Positions 35,746-47,100 of a stretch of 64,000 nucleotides of DNA are shown one piece after another. The notes below the pieces were generated by a model. That model saw only the letters and a list, made by a program, of their open reading frames with translations, was not told the DNA's origin and made no database searches. The stretch is from positions 62,391-126,390 of the forward strand of contig BCIK01000025.1 of NCBI GenBank assembly GCA_039545295.1, given 5' to 3'. The first letter of the stretch is position 1. The number at the start of each line of letters is the position of its first letter. The DNA comes from Udeniomyces pyricola. Lineage: Eukaryota; Basidiomycota; Tremellomycetes; Cystofilobasidiales; Mrakiaceae. Made by a program: the position numbers and the translations under genes.

Positions 35746-36241
35746 AGGTGGCGAAGAGGGGAATGAACAGAAGAGGCAAGTGCACCCTCTATCGGGGGAG
35801 CAAGAGACGCGAGCTTGTGAAGAAGTTGAGTTTGGAGAGACAAAGAGGTGAAGGTGGGTATATCGAGATGATGAGAAGCCGATGTTGGATAAGCAAGAAT
35901 AAGCTGCGAAGGGAGAAGATGGGGTTGACTGCAGTGCCGAAGCGAGAGAGGATCAAGAGGAGCCGGACCCAGCAACGCGTGAGCCAATGGATCGCGCAAA
36001 AGGCCCAAGTGTCGACTCCGCGCGCGTGATTTGTTTCACCGACGGATCGATGAATAACTTATTAGAATCACTTCATACTTCCGTGTTGATCGGTCGACTA
36101 CACTGATCAATGATGGTACAAAGTGGCAATTCGATCGGTTTCTTTCACTAGTTACATACATTATATCTTTTCTCATCGGCTTCTTTCCAATTCATGGATC
36201 GATTCGCCAATCAACTGAAGGGGTACTATCATGCCATGGGG
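35746..36241. promoter_or_regulatory. Upstream region of dynein / 3' flank of neighbour
   Basis: Nearly 500 bp between the dynein start and the stop of the next minus-strand gene. The part nearest the dynein ATG is AG-rich on the + strand, so pyrimidine-rich in the sense direction. Open frames reach into it up to 36008, so a further upstream ATG cannot be fully excluded. No separate gene is seen. Confidence 0.5.
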
Positions 36242-39050
36242 TCATGGCCTTCGGGGCCTAAACATGAAGCGTGGTATTGAGTCGGACTTGTCGTCTCTCG
36301 AAATCTTCGCACCGTCCCGTATCTCCGCCCACATACCCGCCTTTTCCTTCTCCATCAACTCCTTCAGCTCCTGGTACGGCTCCGGTCCCAGCACACCCTT
36401 CTTCTCATGCTTTGACAGGTCCCTTCGAAGTTTTTGCAACATCCATAGCGTCGGTGCCGGGGCCGGAGGAGTGCCTTCTCGCCGAAACATTTCGAGGACC
36501 AACAAGCGGCACAATGGCCAGTCACCGAGACGGGCAAGGCACTCAAGTCGACTTGACCAGCAGTTGAGGTCGAGGTTGGGGTGGAGCCTAGCGCGGGACC
36601 AGATAGCATCGCCTTCCAACTTATCTTGTGCAAAGCCAGCACCGTCCAACAGCTTGACGAAGGGTAATCTAGCGGTCAGAGACTGTTTATGCGGAGATAC
36701 CGGGATAGAAACCAAATAGCAGATGTTCAGAACATCCTTAAGTAAATTCACTCACAATGGAATATAGCCTCATCATCTGCGGTATACTCAGCTTGTCCTC
36801 CTCCATAAGGCTCCGCCAATGCTCCTTGCACCAACTCCAATTTCCTGCGTACTTGAACACGTCAAAAAACCTCGGCCAAAGCTCGTCATTCATCACATCT
36901 GTCCGAGCGTGGATGGCGTTGAAGAGCTGTTCGACCTCGCGCTTGGCGTCCACTCGAAGCTGCTCATGACGTCGATCATATTCGATGGGATCTTCTTCTG
37001 ACGAAAAAGCGTGGTTGCGAAGGCAGTCTCGGCAATGGCTGAGGTACGTATCAATGCCGGATCGAACGAGACCCAGAGGCGTAGGATGGGTCATCGATTC
37101 AAGTAGAGCAAGGGCATCAAGCAATGGTTGAGAGGAAGGGATGTCGGAAGGTGCAGAAGCTCGTTGACTGCTTGGCAACAGTCGGACATAGTAGGCAATC
37201 TACGACGCATAACAAAAAAGGGAATATATCATGAGTAATGACTCAGGGAATGTAAGATAACCCAAGCTTTTGACCTTACTGAATTTCCCTGGAGCGGTAA
37301 GCCTTCGTTCATCGCTTTATTCCAAAGCCGGACAACGCCTTGAAAGTCGACCATAATGCCTAAGGCCCGTATTCGATGATCGAGCAGTTCGTTGACGAAC
37401 AACTTCTTTGTTTCCTCCGATCGAGATTCGATAAACGCCCCAATGACTTGCTCTGCCTCGATGATCGATGCTCGGACGCTGGGATTGATATCGATAGTGA
37501 TACTGCCGTCGCTCGAAAGAGAGTATTTCTTGACGGAAGAACGAGAGAGATCGAGCTTGTTCATCTTGCTGAATATATTGGCGAGGTGAGCGAAAGGGAC
37601 AGGTGATCGATCTTGCTGCGTTTGAGTCAAGGCGTCGAAGCGGTCGAGAAGAAGGCAAAGATGTCTGATGTTGGATACTGCGTCCGAACAGGGAGTTTGA
37701 CTTTCAATATGCCGGGCAAGACGATTACTACAGAACTGGATTACCAAGTTGTTAAGAATAGGAATAGACTGTTAGTTGACGCGATGTAGGTAAGCAATGA
37801 CGGAAAAGGCAAACCTACGGTCAGGACGTTCTCGCCGTAGGAGTCCGGTCCACTCCATTCGAGGCGGTCGACAACCGCACACATTTGCTCAAATCGGCGG
37901 GCATGCGAGTTAGCCTGTGCCAATACCATGTAGAGTAGTTTTGAGGCGGAACCGTCAAATTTCACGTCTCCGATGACTGCCTGCACGGAATCGAGGGTCT
38001 TGATGATGAACTTTTCCATGCTCCCGCCAGTTGAACTCGTCGAGACGTCCTTGAACGACGACTCAACGATGCGCGCTAGCGCTGTCAGAACAAAGGTTCG
38101 GGCCAGAGGGTCGTCGGCCCATGAAGGCGAGAAAAAAGCTTCGAGAAAGGTGGGAAACACCTCCAGAAGCTCGTCCATGCGAGTATTTAAGGGTTGGGAT
38201 CGGTAGACCGAGTCGACGTAGCTAGAAGCGGCGCTGCTGATTACAGTTTGTTCAAGATGCGGAAGAAGAGAGCGAAGAGCCGACAATATGGTCTGAAGAT
38301 AGATTGAGGAGTGCGGAGATGATGAATGGTCGGACGTTGGGATGGAAAGTGGTAGCGATGGAAAGGAGACAGGCGTGAAGCCGAGCGATGCGACAATCGA
38401 GATCAAGACGGCTTCAAGATCGGCTACTCGGGTCGAAGATGGGCGGACCACGTAATCTGGATGGGCGAGTAACGTAAGGACGCTTGCTTGAATGGGCACG
38501 AGTAGGGGGTTATCGATTCGGGGACTGATGCCAGCGAGTTCAAAAGCGCAGTTCGTGCCTGTCACACCGCTCGATATAGGATTACCCCGAACATAACCAA
38601 GAATTCGAACGCGACCCAGGATGGTATCGGGAACCAGCCCAAGTTTAACTGACTCTTGATACGCTTTGTACGCCGTTTCTAAGGGTTTTTGAGACTTTCG
38701 TTTGGTGGCTATCAGGAGAGATGACAAGGGCGGATCGAGGTGTTGTGGCAGAGCGAGATGTGAAACGATCGAAGAGGATGTGGACTTGTCAGGAAGCGTC
38801 GCGATGCTGCGAATGTGAGGAGGACCAGGAACTACCAGAGGATGTAAGGTGCCCGACGAGAAATAGCTAAGGGGGCAGAGAAAAGTGCCTGCTGATGCAG
38901 CAGCGGGCATAGGCAATCGACGTCTGTTTCGCCAACAAACGGCTCGACAGACTGGTCCGGCCACGGAATGATGCGGTCAAGCATCAGCATTTGGTCAGGC
39001 GAAAACGATGGAACGAGCGCATGCTTACAATATCGGGAGACGGCAAGCAT
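36242..39050 (-). CDS. Unrecognised protein, probably mitochondrial (PPR-like?)
   Basis: An 831-aa protein in five exons: 39050-39029, 38951-37819, 37735-37280, 37199-36756, 36682-36242. All phases agree. I do not recognise a named domain. After splicing, the first 60 residues begin MLAVSRYFCRAVCWRNRRR and are rich in Arg, Ala and Ser with almost no acidic residues, as in a mitochondrial targeting peptide. The rest is mostly helical-looking, with short amphipathic blocks (for example LPFVKLLDGAGF, LECLARLGDWPLCRLLVLEMF, AYKAYQESVKLGLVPDTIL), which resembles helical-repeat (PPR-like) fungal mitochondrial RNA-processing factors. That reading is inference. The start is set by the 22-nt first exon, whose GTAAGC donor joins in frame; an alternative in-frame initiation at 38964 would lack the basic leader. 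It is divergent to HIS7. Confidence 0.7.
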
Positions 39051-39652
39051 CCTACGTTGATATAAGACTGAAAGAATTCAGATCAAGCCAAGCGCAGGAA
39101 TGGGACTTCGGTAGACGAAGCGGGTTGCAAGATCAATCCTTTGGCAAACCGACCGAATCGAGCCAAAGATAGTCGAACAGCGGCGGTCTAGATGATTCAG
39201 GGGCGGATCAGCAAGGGAGGATAAATGTTAGACGTTGACGGGCGACCACTTGCAATCTGAGTGAAGACACGATGGTATGTACGTATGTTATACGTAGTGG
39301 TTTGTGTCGAATGATTACGCGATGTTACGTCAATGGTCGAGGGCGCGCGCTTGAGAATGATTAATTAGAAATCCGAAGTTCCAAGCCTTGTAACACTCAA
39401 ACCACGTATCACTTATACACTGTGTTACAGTACAATTTATAAGTCGATTCAGTCGAGTCACGCGGCGTTACGCGGTCTCCGAGTCACTGACTGATCCGGC
39501 CGAGTCACGCCAAGTCATTTATCCGAATGCAATGATGGAATCCGCCGGAGTCCTCTTGCCGCCTTGCGCGTCGCAACAGACTGGTTCAAAGAAACCGAAA
39601 GAGACATCCATCCAGACGCCTCCTCAGCTTACTTTCAACCCCAACCCACATC
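39051..39652. promoter_or_regulatory. Divergent promoter of HIS7 and the 831-aa protein
   Basis: A 602-bp spacer between two divergent starts. It has TTACGTCA (CRE-like) near 39335, a TTTATAAG stretch near 39437, and three copies of CGAGTCAC at 39454-39461, 39480-39487 and 39501-39508. The reverse complement, GTGACTCG, contains the TGACTC core bound by Gcn4/Cpc1 at amino-acid biosynthesis genes. The elements lie about 145-200 bp upstream of the HIS7 ATG. Confidence 0.55.
39454..39508. promoter_or_regulatory. Triple TGACTC (Gcn4/Cpc1-like) elements
   Basis: Three identical octamers CGAGTCAC within 55 bp. On the minus strand each contains TGACTC, the core of the general amino-acid control element in ascomycetes; here the seventh base is G, not A. 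Their place upstream of a histidine gene fits cross-pathway control, but binding is inferred. Confidence 0.55.
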
Positions 39653-42191
39653 ATGACTTCCTCAACTCACCCAGCTCGCCCTCGGCTCTTCCTCCTCGAT
39701 TATGGAGCAGGCGTGAGACCTCATTTCCTCTGGGCCGCCTCAACTTTTACACCCATCGCACCTGCCGCAGACCAAACATCTAGCTCAACGCACGCGTTTT
39801 CGGTCTTGTCCTTCTTTCCTTCTGCCCATCCACCAGAACGTCCGGTCGCTGGCCAACTCGATCAAGAAACTTGGCTACGATTTTGAATGGATTCAATCTG
39901 AAGCTGACTTTGACAAAGCCGATGTGAGTCCTCACTTCATCTTAACCTACGTTCCCCTTGATCCGACAACACTAGCACATATGACCCCTAGAGGTCGTAA
40001 GTAAGAGTTGACTCGACCAGACAATTGACAAACCGCCGCCATCATGTATCTCAGTGCGGCCAAATGCGCGATGTTCAAATTTGATTTGCTGTTGGCTGAC
40101 CGACCGATGCTGCGTGACTCCTACCGCGTTCATCAGAAACTCATCTTCCCCGGTGTTGGCGCCTTCCCCCAAGCAATCGCCTCGCTTCATGCCAAAGGTC
40201 TCTTCTCCCCTCTCCAAAAATACCTTGCCTCGGGCCGACCCTACTTTGGCATCTGCATTGGCATGCAGGTTCTTTTCAACGGTTCGGATGAGGGTGAGCC
40301 CATTCCGGGTCTCGGGATCGTAGATGCCCGCGTCGAGCGGTTCAAGAGCTTCGACGCTGGCGGCAAGAAAGCCGTGCCTCACATGGGCTGGAACGAGGCT
40401 ACCCCATTCGTGTCCTCCACGAGTCCGGACAACCAAGCTGCTTCCAACACCGACCACGTCGCTCAGCTCATCAAAGGCGGCGACACCTCGACATCGACCT
40501 CTGCTGCCGACAGCGAGATCGAGGATCTCTACTTTGTCCACTCCTACGCTGTCCCTTACCGACCGACTCCGACGCTGTCCTCTTGGACTCACACCACGAC
40601 TCAGTATGGACAGGAAACCTTTGTCTCGTCGGTCCGACGGGGTAACATTCTTGGTTGCCAATTCCACCCAGAGAAGTCGGGTGAGGCCGGTCTTAAGGTC
40701 CTCTTGCGCTGGCTCGAGGCCCCGATTGAGGAGATCAGCGGCAACGCCACGAAAGCTCTCGGCGAGGCTAAGGAGCTCCCCCTCAAAGAGATCGATGGAT
40801 TTACCAAGAGGATAGTCGCCTGTCTCGACGTCAGGGCCAACGACCAGGGTAAGTTCATGGTTTCTATGAGGTTGGCTTCACGTATCGGGCACCAAACTCA
40901 TTGTCGCTTTTGTCCAAATCTTCTTCGGTCGTGCCCTGTCTAGGTGACCTCGTCGTTACCAAGGGTGATCAATACGACGTGCGGGAGAAAAGTTCCGAAG
41001 CCTCGGGCTCGTCAGGCGATGTTCGAAACCTCGGCAAGCCTGTCGAACTTGCTCGACGATACTACGAATCCGGCGCCGATGAGTGAGTGATTGGAAGTTC
41101 CATCATCAGCGGCATGTGCGTCAACTGAACGGCCTGTTATCCATGTTACCCCCGAATATGACAGAGTCTGCTTCCTCAACATCACCTCATTCCGATCCTC
41201 GGCTCTTCTCGACCAGCCGATGTTGTCAGTCGTCGAGAAATCGGCCGAAACCATCTTTGTTCCGCTGACTGTCGGAGGAGGTATCAAGGACACCGTCGAC
41301 CCGGATGGAACCCCAAGGAGTGCGCTCGAGGTTGCGGGAGCTTACTTCCGAGCCGGAGCTGACAAGGTTCGTTTTTCTCCTCTTCTTTGTTGCGAAATTG
41401 ACACATTTTAACCTCTAAGCATTGTGAGGTAACCTTTTCTGACTAATCCTTGCCCGCTGTGTCTTAGGTCAGTATCGGTTCCGATGCCGTTTTTGCCGTC
41501 CAGGATCTCCTTGCCCGGGAGGCCGCCTCGACCACCCCTGCTCTCACCGGTCTCACCGGCATTGAAACCATTTCCAAGGCCTACGGAAATCAAGCTGTCG
41601 TCGTCTCTATCGATCCCAGGCGAGTTTACGTTGATCCTTCCACCTCGGCTGCCTCACTCGGTCACCCCATCATCCTCGGGTCTCAAGCCAAGGGCAATGT
41701 CACCGAATTGGAACGAAGTCAAGCGTGGTGGTACGCCTGCACTGTCATGGGTGGTCGCGAAACCTCGGATCTCGACGTCGTTCAACTTGCCCAGGGCGTC
41801 GAACGACTCGGCGCTGGTGAGCTTCTGCTCAACTCGGTCGATCGGGACGGAAGTGGGCGAGGGTTTGATCTCGACCTTGTTGAGATGGTCAGGAACTCGG
41901 TTGGAATCCCTGTCGTCGCGAGTTCTGGAGCGGGTAAGGTCGAGGACTTTGGGGAAGTCTTCAGGGAAACGCGTGTCGAAGCGGCTTTGGCGGCTGGAAT
42001 CTTCCACAGAGAAGAGGTCCGAATTCAGGTGAGTCTTCCGCTTGTTTGAACACCTCTTATCTTGCTTGAAGATAGCTTGACTGATTCTCGTTGGTTGTTT
42101 TACCCAGGACGTCAAGTCGTATCTGTTGAAGGAGAAGATCTCTGCCCGAAGGGCACAAGATGTTGCGGGGTCGGTTGGCATTGCGGCATAG
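39653..42191 (+). CDS. HIS7: Imidazole glycerol phosphate synthase, bifunctional
   Basis: Histidine biosynthesis step 5: a glutamine amidotransferase domain makes ammonia, which the fused cyclase uses to convert PRFAR to imidazole glycerol phosphate and AICAR. It is 614 aa in seven exons: 39653-39712, 39837-39923, 40137-40848, 40944-41082, 41165-41366, 41468-42028, 42108-42191; phases agree. The amidotransferase (residues 1 to about 235) shows [22 protein letters not shown], the nucleophile Cys89 in YFGICIGMQ, and [10 protein letters not shown] with the catalytic His and Glu. The HisF-like barrel begins [28 protein letters not shown] and contains [31 protein letters not shown] and [13 protein letters not shown]. 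The length is somewhat above the yeast enzyme because of Ser/Thr-rich inserts. No damage is seen. It is probably controlled by the TGACTC elements upstream. Confidence 0.97.
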
Positions 42192-42476
42192 AATAGATCG
42201 GATTGGCATATATGATTTTATAAGAGGTTTCTTCAAAAACATTAAAGCTGGTGTCATCTCCTTGGCAGAGCGAGCCAGTCGATGGGCAGATGCTTGATTT
42301 TCAGAGTAATGCAATAGATAGGTAATTGACGACCAAAAAAGAGAACGTCACCAACATGGCTCCTCACGACGGGAGCTGCGGACGGGATCGGGTGACTTCG
42401 ATCCCCCTTCCCCTCGATCAATCAGTTCCCATCGACCCAACACCTACTCGTTCCGCCACAGTCTTCGCTACACATC

Positions 42477-43359
42477 ATGCCCTACCCTCTCACTCAAACA
42501 ACCTCGAACTTGTTTTCCGCTGTCTCAACGCCTGGTCTCCATGTTCTCGGGTTTGGCTGGCTCTTTGGAGCAAACGCCTTCCAGAGTTTTCTTGCCGGAC
42601 CGATCGGTTATGGCGCCCTTCGCAAGTCCTCGTTCCCGTAGGCGTCTGTCGGGTACTGGTTCGACTCGTTATGCTGATCATACATCTTGACGTCTTTTGC
42701 TCTTATCTTGACAGCTCGTATCAACTTCCGAAACCTTCAACAACGGATTTTTCCAGCGTACTTTCTTTCGACCTCGGTCGTTTCGTCCGCCCTCCTCCTA
42801 ACTCAGCTTTCGAACCATCCTCTTCGATCCTTTGGCGCCCTCTTTGACCTTTCTGATCCGGCCGGATTCCAAGCATTGATCTTGACGGTTCATGCTGCCA
42901 CGCATATCGGAAATTGGCTTGCTGTCGGGCCGTGGGCAACGAGGGTCATGAATCAACGTGAGCCTTACCTTCTCTCTCCTCTGTTTCGGAGCTTGATACT
43001 TCGACCGCCCAATATATGCTGCAAACGATGTCACGTTGACCAAAGGATCTTGTCATTTTCACATTCCCAGGGGCCCGGCTTGAGAGGGAAGAAGGCAAGG
43101 CTTCGACGGATGAGGATATCAGCGATGAGATGAAGATCCTCAACGCTCGCTTCATGCAAACCCACGGTCGTGAGTCTGCGACTCATATTTAGCGGTCCTT
43201 CTCTGTCGACCACTCTAGATTTTTTGAAAAGCTAATGTAGATGCTGCCCACGATCTTACTTCCATTGCGTGTGGCTTGTCAGTGTCGGCTGGTCTGAACA
43301 CGATTGCATTGGCCGCGATCATGCTCCACGGCTTGTACATCGGTCGCTACGGAGCCTGA
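42477..43359 (+). CDS. TMEM205-like (DUF4149) membrane protein
   Basis: A small multi-span membrane protein of 201 aa in four exons: 42477-42621, 42715-42957, 43071-43169, 43241-43359. It matches the TMEM205/DUF4149 family: FGWLFGANAFQSFLAGPIGY in the first span, then ALPRINFRNLQQRIFPAYF across intron 1, LILTVHAATHIGNWLAVGPW, a charged loop (RLEREEGKAS), and a last span LSVSAGLNTIALAAIMLHGLY. The cellular role in fungi is not established; human TMEM205 has been linked to cisplatin resistance. Intron 1 must use a GC donor (CTTC/GCAAGT): the GT sites nearby either meet a stop or break the family motif. The start at 42477 is the first ATG before the first membrane segment; an upstream ATG at 42357 is in another frame. 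It lies 285 bp downstream of HIS7. Confidence 0.85.
42622..42714 (+). other. GC-AG intron in the TMEM205-like gene
   Basis: A 93-nt intron starting GCAAGT and ending TTGACAG, phase 1. Its removal gives GALPRINFRNLQQ, which fits the conserved ALPR-x(n)-LQ-x(n)-FP block. Without it the frame hits TAG at 42639-42641. Confidence 0.85.
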
Positions 43360-44137
43360 GTGCATGACCTGGATGACCAGGGATTTCGAGCGATGTATGC
43401 GTGCTTGTGACGGCGATGAATACACTGGATATAAAGGAGCAGGATGCCAGCGAGTCGTAAGGATGTTCTGCTAGAGTGTGGCAACGTCGACGACGTATAT
43501 GTATTTAACGTACGGAGAAATGATGTGTTAGTCGGCGTCGATGGACGGACAAACACTGGAGATGCTAGCGGATTATATGATGACAATGAAAATGATTGAT
43601 GATCTAGCGACGCATAGGATTTATACCTTGTACGTTGGACGTGTGTACGTTGATCGGCAGCGTTATGACATGATATATATCATATATGATGTACGTATAT
43701 ATATTGTATAATACATTTCTGTCGATCGGACGGTCATGATCAGACAAGAGTCGAACGTCGAACGTCATGTCATGTCACACCTAACTTACAATCTCAAGCG
43801 TCAACGCGCCAACGTCCAACGCGCCAATTACTGCCTCCTTGTACGACAGTTATTTCGCCGAGCAGCCCCCGAGCCTCGCTCACTGACTATACTACACCAA
43901 GTCGACCACGTTTATCCGCTCCATCCTCTACCCCTATCCATCAGCCGAACGTCTTTCTCGTTCGTGTTCAGTCCCATAGCCATCGCCCGACTCAACCAAA
44001 TCCATTCCAAAAGCATACTCGCCGGATCGCGCGTTCTGGCTTACCAATCGACGAACCAATCGGACCCCACCCATCCCTTCAGTTTCTTGCCCTTGTAATC
44101 AGGACCCTCTCCCCCCGAACATATCCGTTCGCGTTGC
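43360..44137. other. Intergenic spacer with AT palindrome
   Basis: This 780-bp spacer holds the 3' flank of the TMEM205-like gene and the promoter of the CSL gene. At 43670-43683 there is a perfect palindrome, ATGATATATATCAT, followed by more TA repeats to about 43712. From 43760 onward the + strand is C-rich leader. No gene is supported. Confidence 0.6.
43670..43712. repeat. Palindromic AT-rich stretch
   Basis: The perfect 14-bp palindrome ATGATATATATCAT followed by ATATGATGTACGTATATATATTG-type sequence, 310 bp after the TMEM205-like stop codon. Confidence 0.85.
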
Positions 44138-47100
44138 ATGCACAGATACAATCATAACACCTGCAAGGGCAAAGAGGGATGCGGCCCCCTCGATGATCTC
44201 ACCAACGACGTGAGTGACAGACCTGAAGCAACCGAATCAATCCGATGACGCGTAATTCAAGGCGCGCAGGGCCGGGGGGGGGGGGGGAAGGAGGAAGCAG
44301 TTTCATAGGCGAAAGCAAACGATGAAGCTCACCACGCTATCACGTTGGATCCCGTTTGCATTTGGTCATTAGGCTCACACGATCCAGGAGGAATCTTTGC
44401 CGTACAGTCATCAAGTTCAGGCAGGCCAGTATGTTGAGTCTCAATCGGCAGGATACTGTCCTTATGAAGTAAGTCCGACGTCGGGTGTCTTTACATAGCT
44501 GAGCGAGGCTCTCAAACCGCTTGCTGGTCCCTGACATCGGCTCTGATATTCGACATGTTATCCTCAATTTCTCGCTCTCAATATCTAGTCGTCACTGAAT
44601 TACTATCCTCAGCAGGATTCGTATGCCATCACTAGCCGCGACGCGACGGGCGATCTTGGACGCGACGCGCTTGACGCCACTTTGCTTCCCCAGGATGTCT
44701 CAAGTTATCCCTCCTATACCTCAGATATCCCCAACCCCCAAACACGCTCCTACTCCTACTCCCAATTTGATCTCTTGCCTTCGTCTTCTTCCCAACACTT
44801 TTCTCCTGCGGAACTCTCCGTTTCTGGTCCGCTTCCGGACGATTCGCTGTTCTCGCATATGCCCGATCAGGCCTACTCACACCAACATCCTCCTTCACTC
44901 GACGCGCACGGTCCATCCACTACTTACCAAACCTTCTACTCACAACAACCTGTCGATTATTCCGATGCCACATCACCTAATCAGGACGAGGCGTTTGGTC
45001 TATGGCTCGCCAGCCAGATCGATGCCCAACCTATACCTGATGACCCCGTTCCCTCAACGCTCGCATCACACATGTCACTTCCCATCGATCCGTACTACAA
45101 CACTGGGCCACCGCAGTCTTCTCACCATACACCATCCTCTACTGAACCGTATGACCTCCAACAGCAGCAAACGCAACTCCACAGCCACCTAACCTATGAA
45201 TACAATTCTGCCTCGATTCAAGACTCATACATCCCTCTTGACCATCTCGATTCATACCCCTCCATGCCTGGCGCATACATCTCACCATCAAGCCACTCTC
45301 AGTCCGACCACCAACCAAATTTCTCGACACGTTTGACACCTTCAGCAGCTCAGCTGCGAGGCCGACAGCTTAGAGAAGAGCATCGCATGACAGGCTCAAT
45401 GAGGGTGGCGAGAGGGCTTCATCTTCCCATGGTGAACGAGAATTCACAAACGGATTCTCCAGAAAGAGAGGTCCTCTCGGATGATTCCAGAACGCTCTTG
45501 TTAGTCAAACGTGTGGGAGTTGGGAAAATGCAGCGAATGAAGGATGTCAAACTCATGCATCTCGTCGTTTGCATCATGCTTTGCTAGACCCGACATCAAG
45601 AGGTTTCTTCTCTCCAAGGACCGATTTGCCGATGGGGAGCGAGCCATCATCATTGTCACGCCCAAAGTCGGACAAAAGTCTTACTCTTCCGAAAAGAGGT
45701 AAGTTGCGCCATGGCTTCTTCTTATCGCCTTTCCTTGAGTCATGTGTTCTGATCCTCTCGTCATGTTTGGTTCGTTCCAGATTCTTATGCCCACCGCCAA
45801 GTGCGCTTCTCCTTGGCCGTGCTTGGTTTGATCCCTTGAGCATGTCGGCGAACTCACCTCTTAGCCCTCCCACCACCTCGCCATTGAATGGCCCCGAACG
45901 ACCTAGGAGCAGTCCCATACCCGAGCCTCCATACATCGACATCGCCCTGTCTGGAGAACCTCCTTCTACCAAAGCACCCGTCATCATTTGGACCCTTCCT
46001 TCAGGCCAAAAGATTCCCGAGTCTGGCGCCTGGGTGGGCAATAGGGCGTCGAAATTGACCAGCACGAAAAAAGCTACAACGGCCACCGCTTCATCGTCCT
46101 CTTCATTGCACGATTCCTCCACTTCCTCTTCTCCTGCTGGTGCTTCGTCGGCATCTACTACCTCGGTTTCCACCCCGAGCTCCTACATGCCTGCGCAAGC
46201 ATCCACGTCCAACACACCTATCTACGGCGTCGCTTACGGCAAGCATCTGCACATCTCTGATGGAGTTGACGCCTCGGGAGCTAAGATCGTCGCTGGTGGC
46301 GCCAAGCGTATCGTCAAGGCCAACATCAGTGTCGTCGCTCCTGGAATTGATGGAAGGAAAGGCGTCAACCTTGGAACGTTTGAAAGCAAGGAGATTCGCG
46401 TCATCTCAAAGCCGTCTAAGAAGAAAGCTGCGACCAGCTCTGCGAAGAGCTCGATTGATGGTCCGTATACCCTCATTTTCATAACCGTAAAACTACTTTG
46501 TATCGTAAATATTACTAATGCGTTTAAGTGTTTCATCTCTCATCACACTCAGCCATCACTCATGGTTCCTTAATCTCATGCTTCCAACGGACGCGAGCCC
46601 AGAATTCCTCCACTCGGTATCTCGCGGTCGAAGACTCGGCTTCTTACACTAAAGCCTCGGATGGTACTTCACCACTCGTCTCGTCAACTGACTGGGTCAA
46701 CCGGGGCACCCTGAAACCAATCTGCTTCACGTCAGATCCAACTGAATGGGATGGTACGTAAAAGATTACTCAACTCCCGCAACAATGAACTCTCCTTTCC
46801 CTCTTTCGCACACCTGCTTCGCCACTTCTCCTCGAATTTAGATACCTCGATTTTAGACACAAGTTGAACATTCCTGACTAACTACAATGTGCCTTGCAGC
46901 CTTCATCATCTATCAGGTTGACATTCGGTCTGATCCTCGCTCGCACCAGCCTGGCAAGATTCCGTTTTCAGCTCCGCAACCCGAGTGGCCAAACCCTCCG
47001 CCTAACGCACTCGACTATAACGTGGAAAGGCTTGAACCCATCTGCTACAGTTAGTCCTCGACATGCTTTTTTTTTCTCCCTTGGTGTACGTACATCAGCG

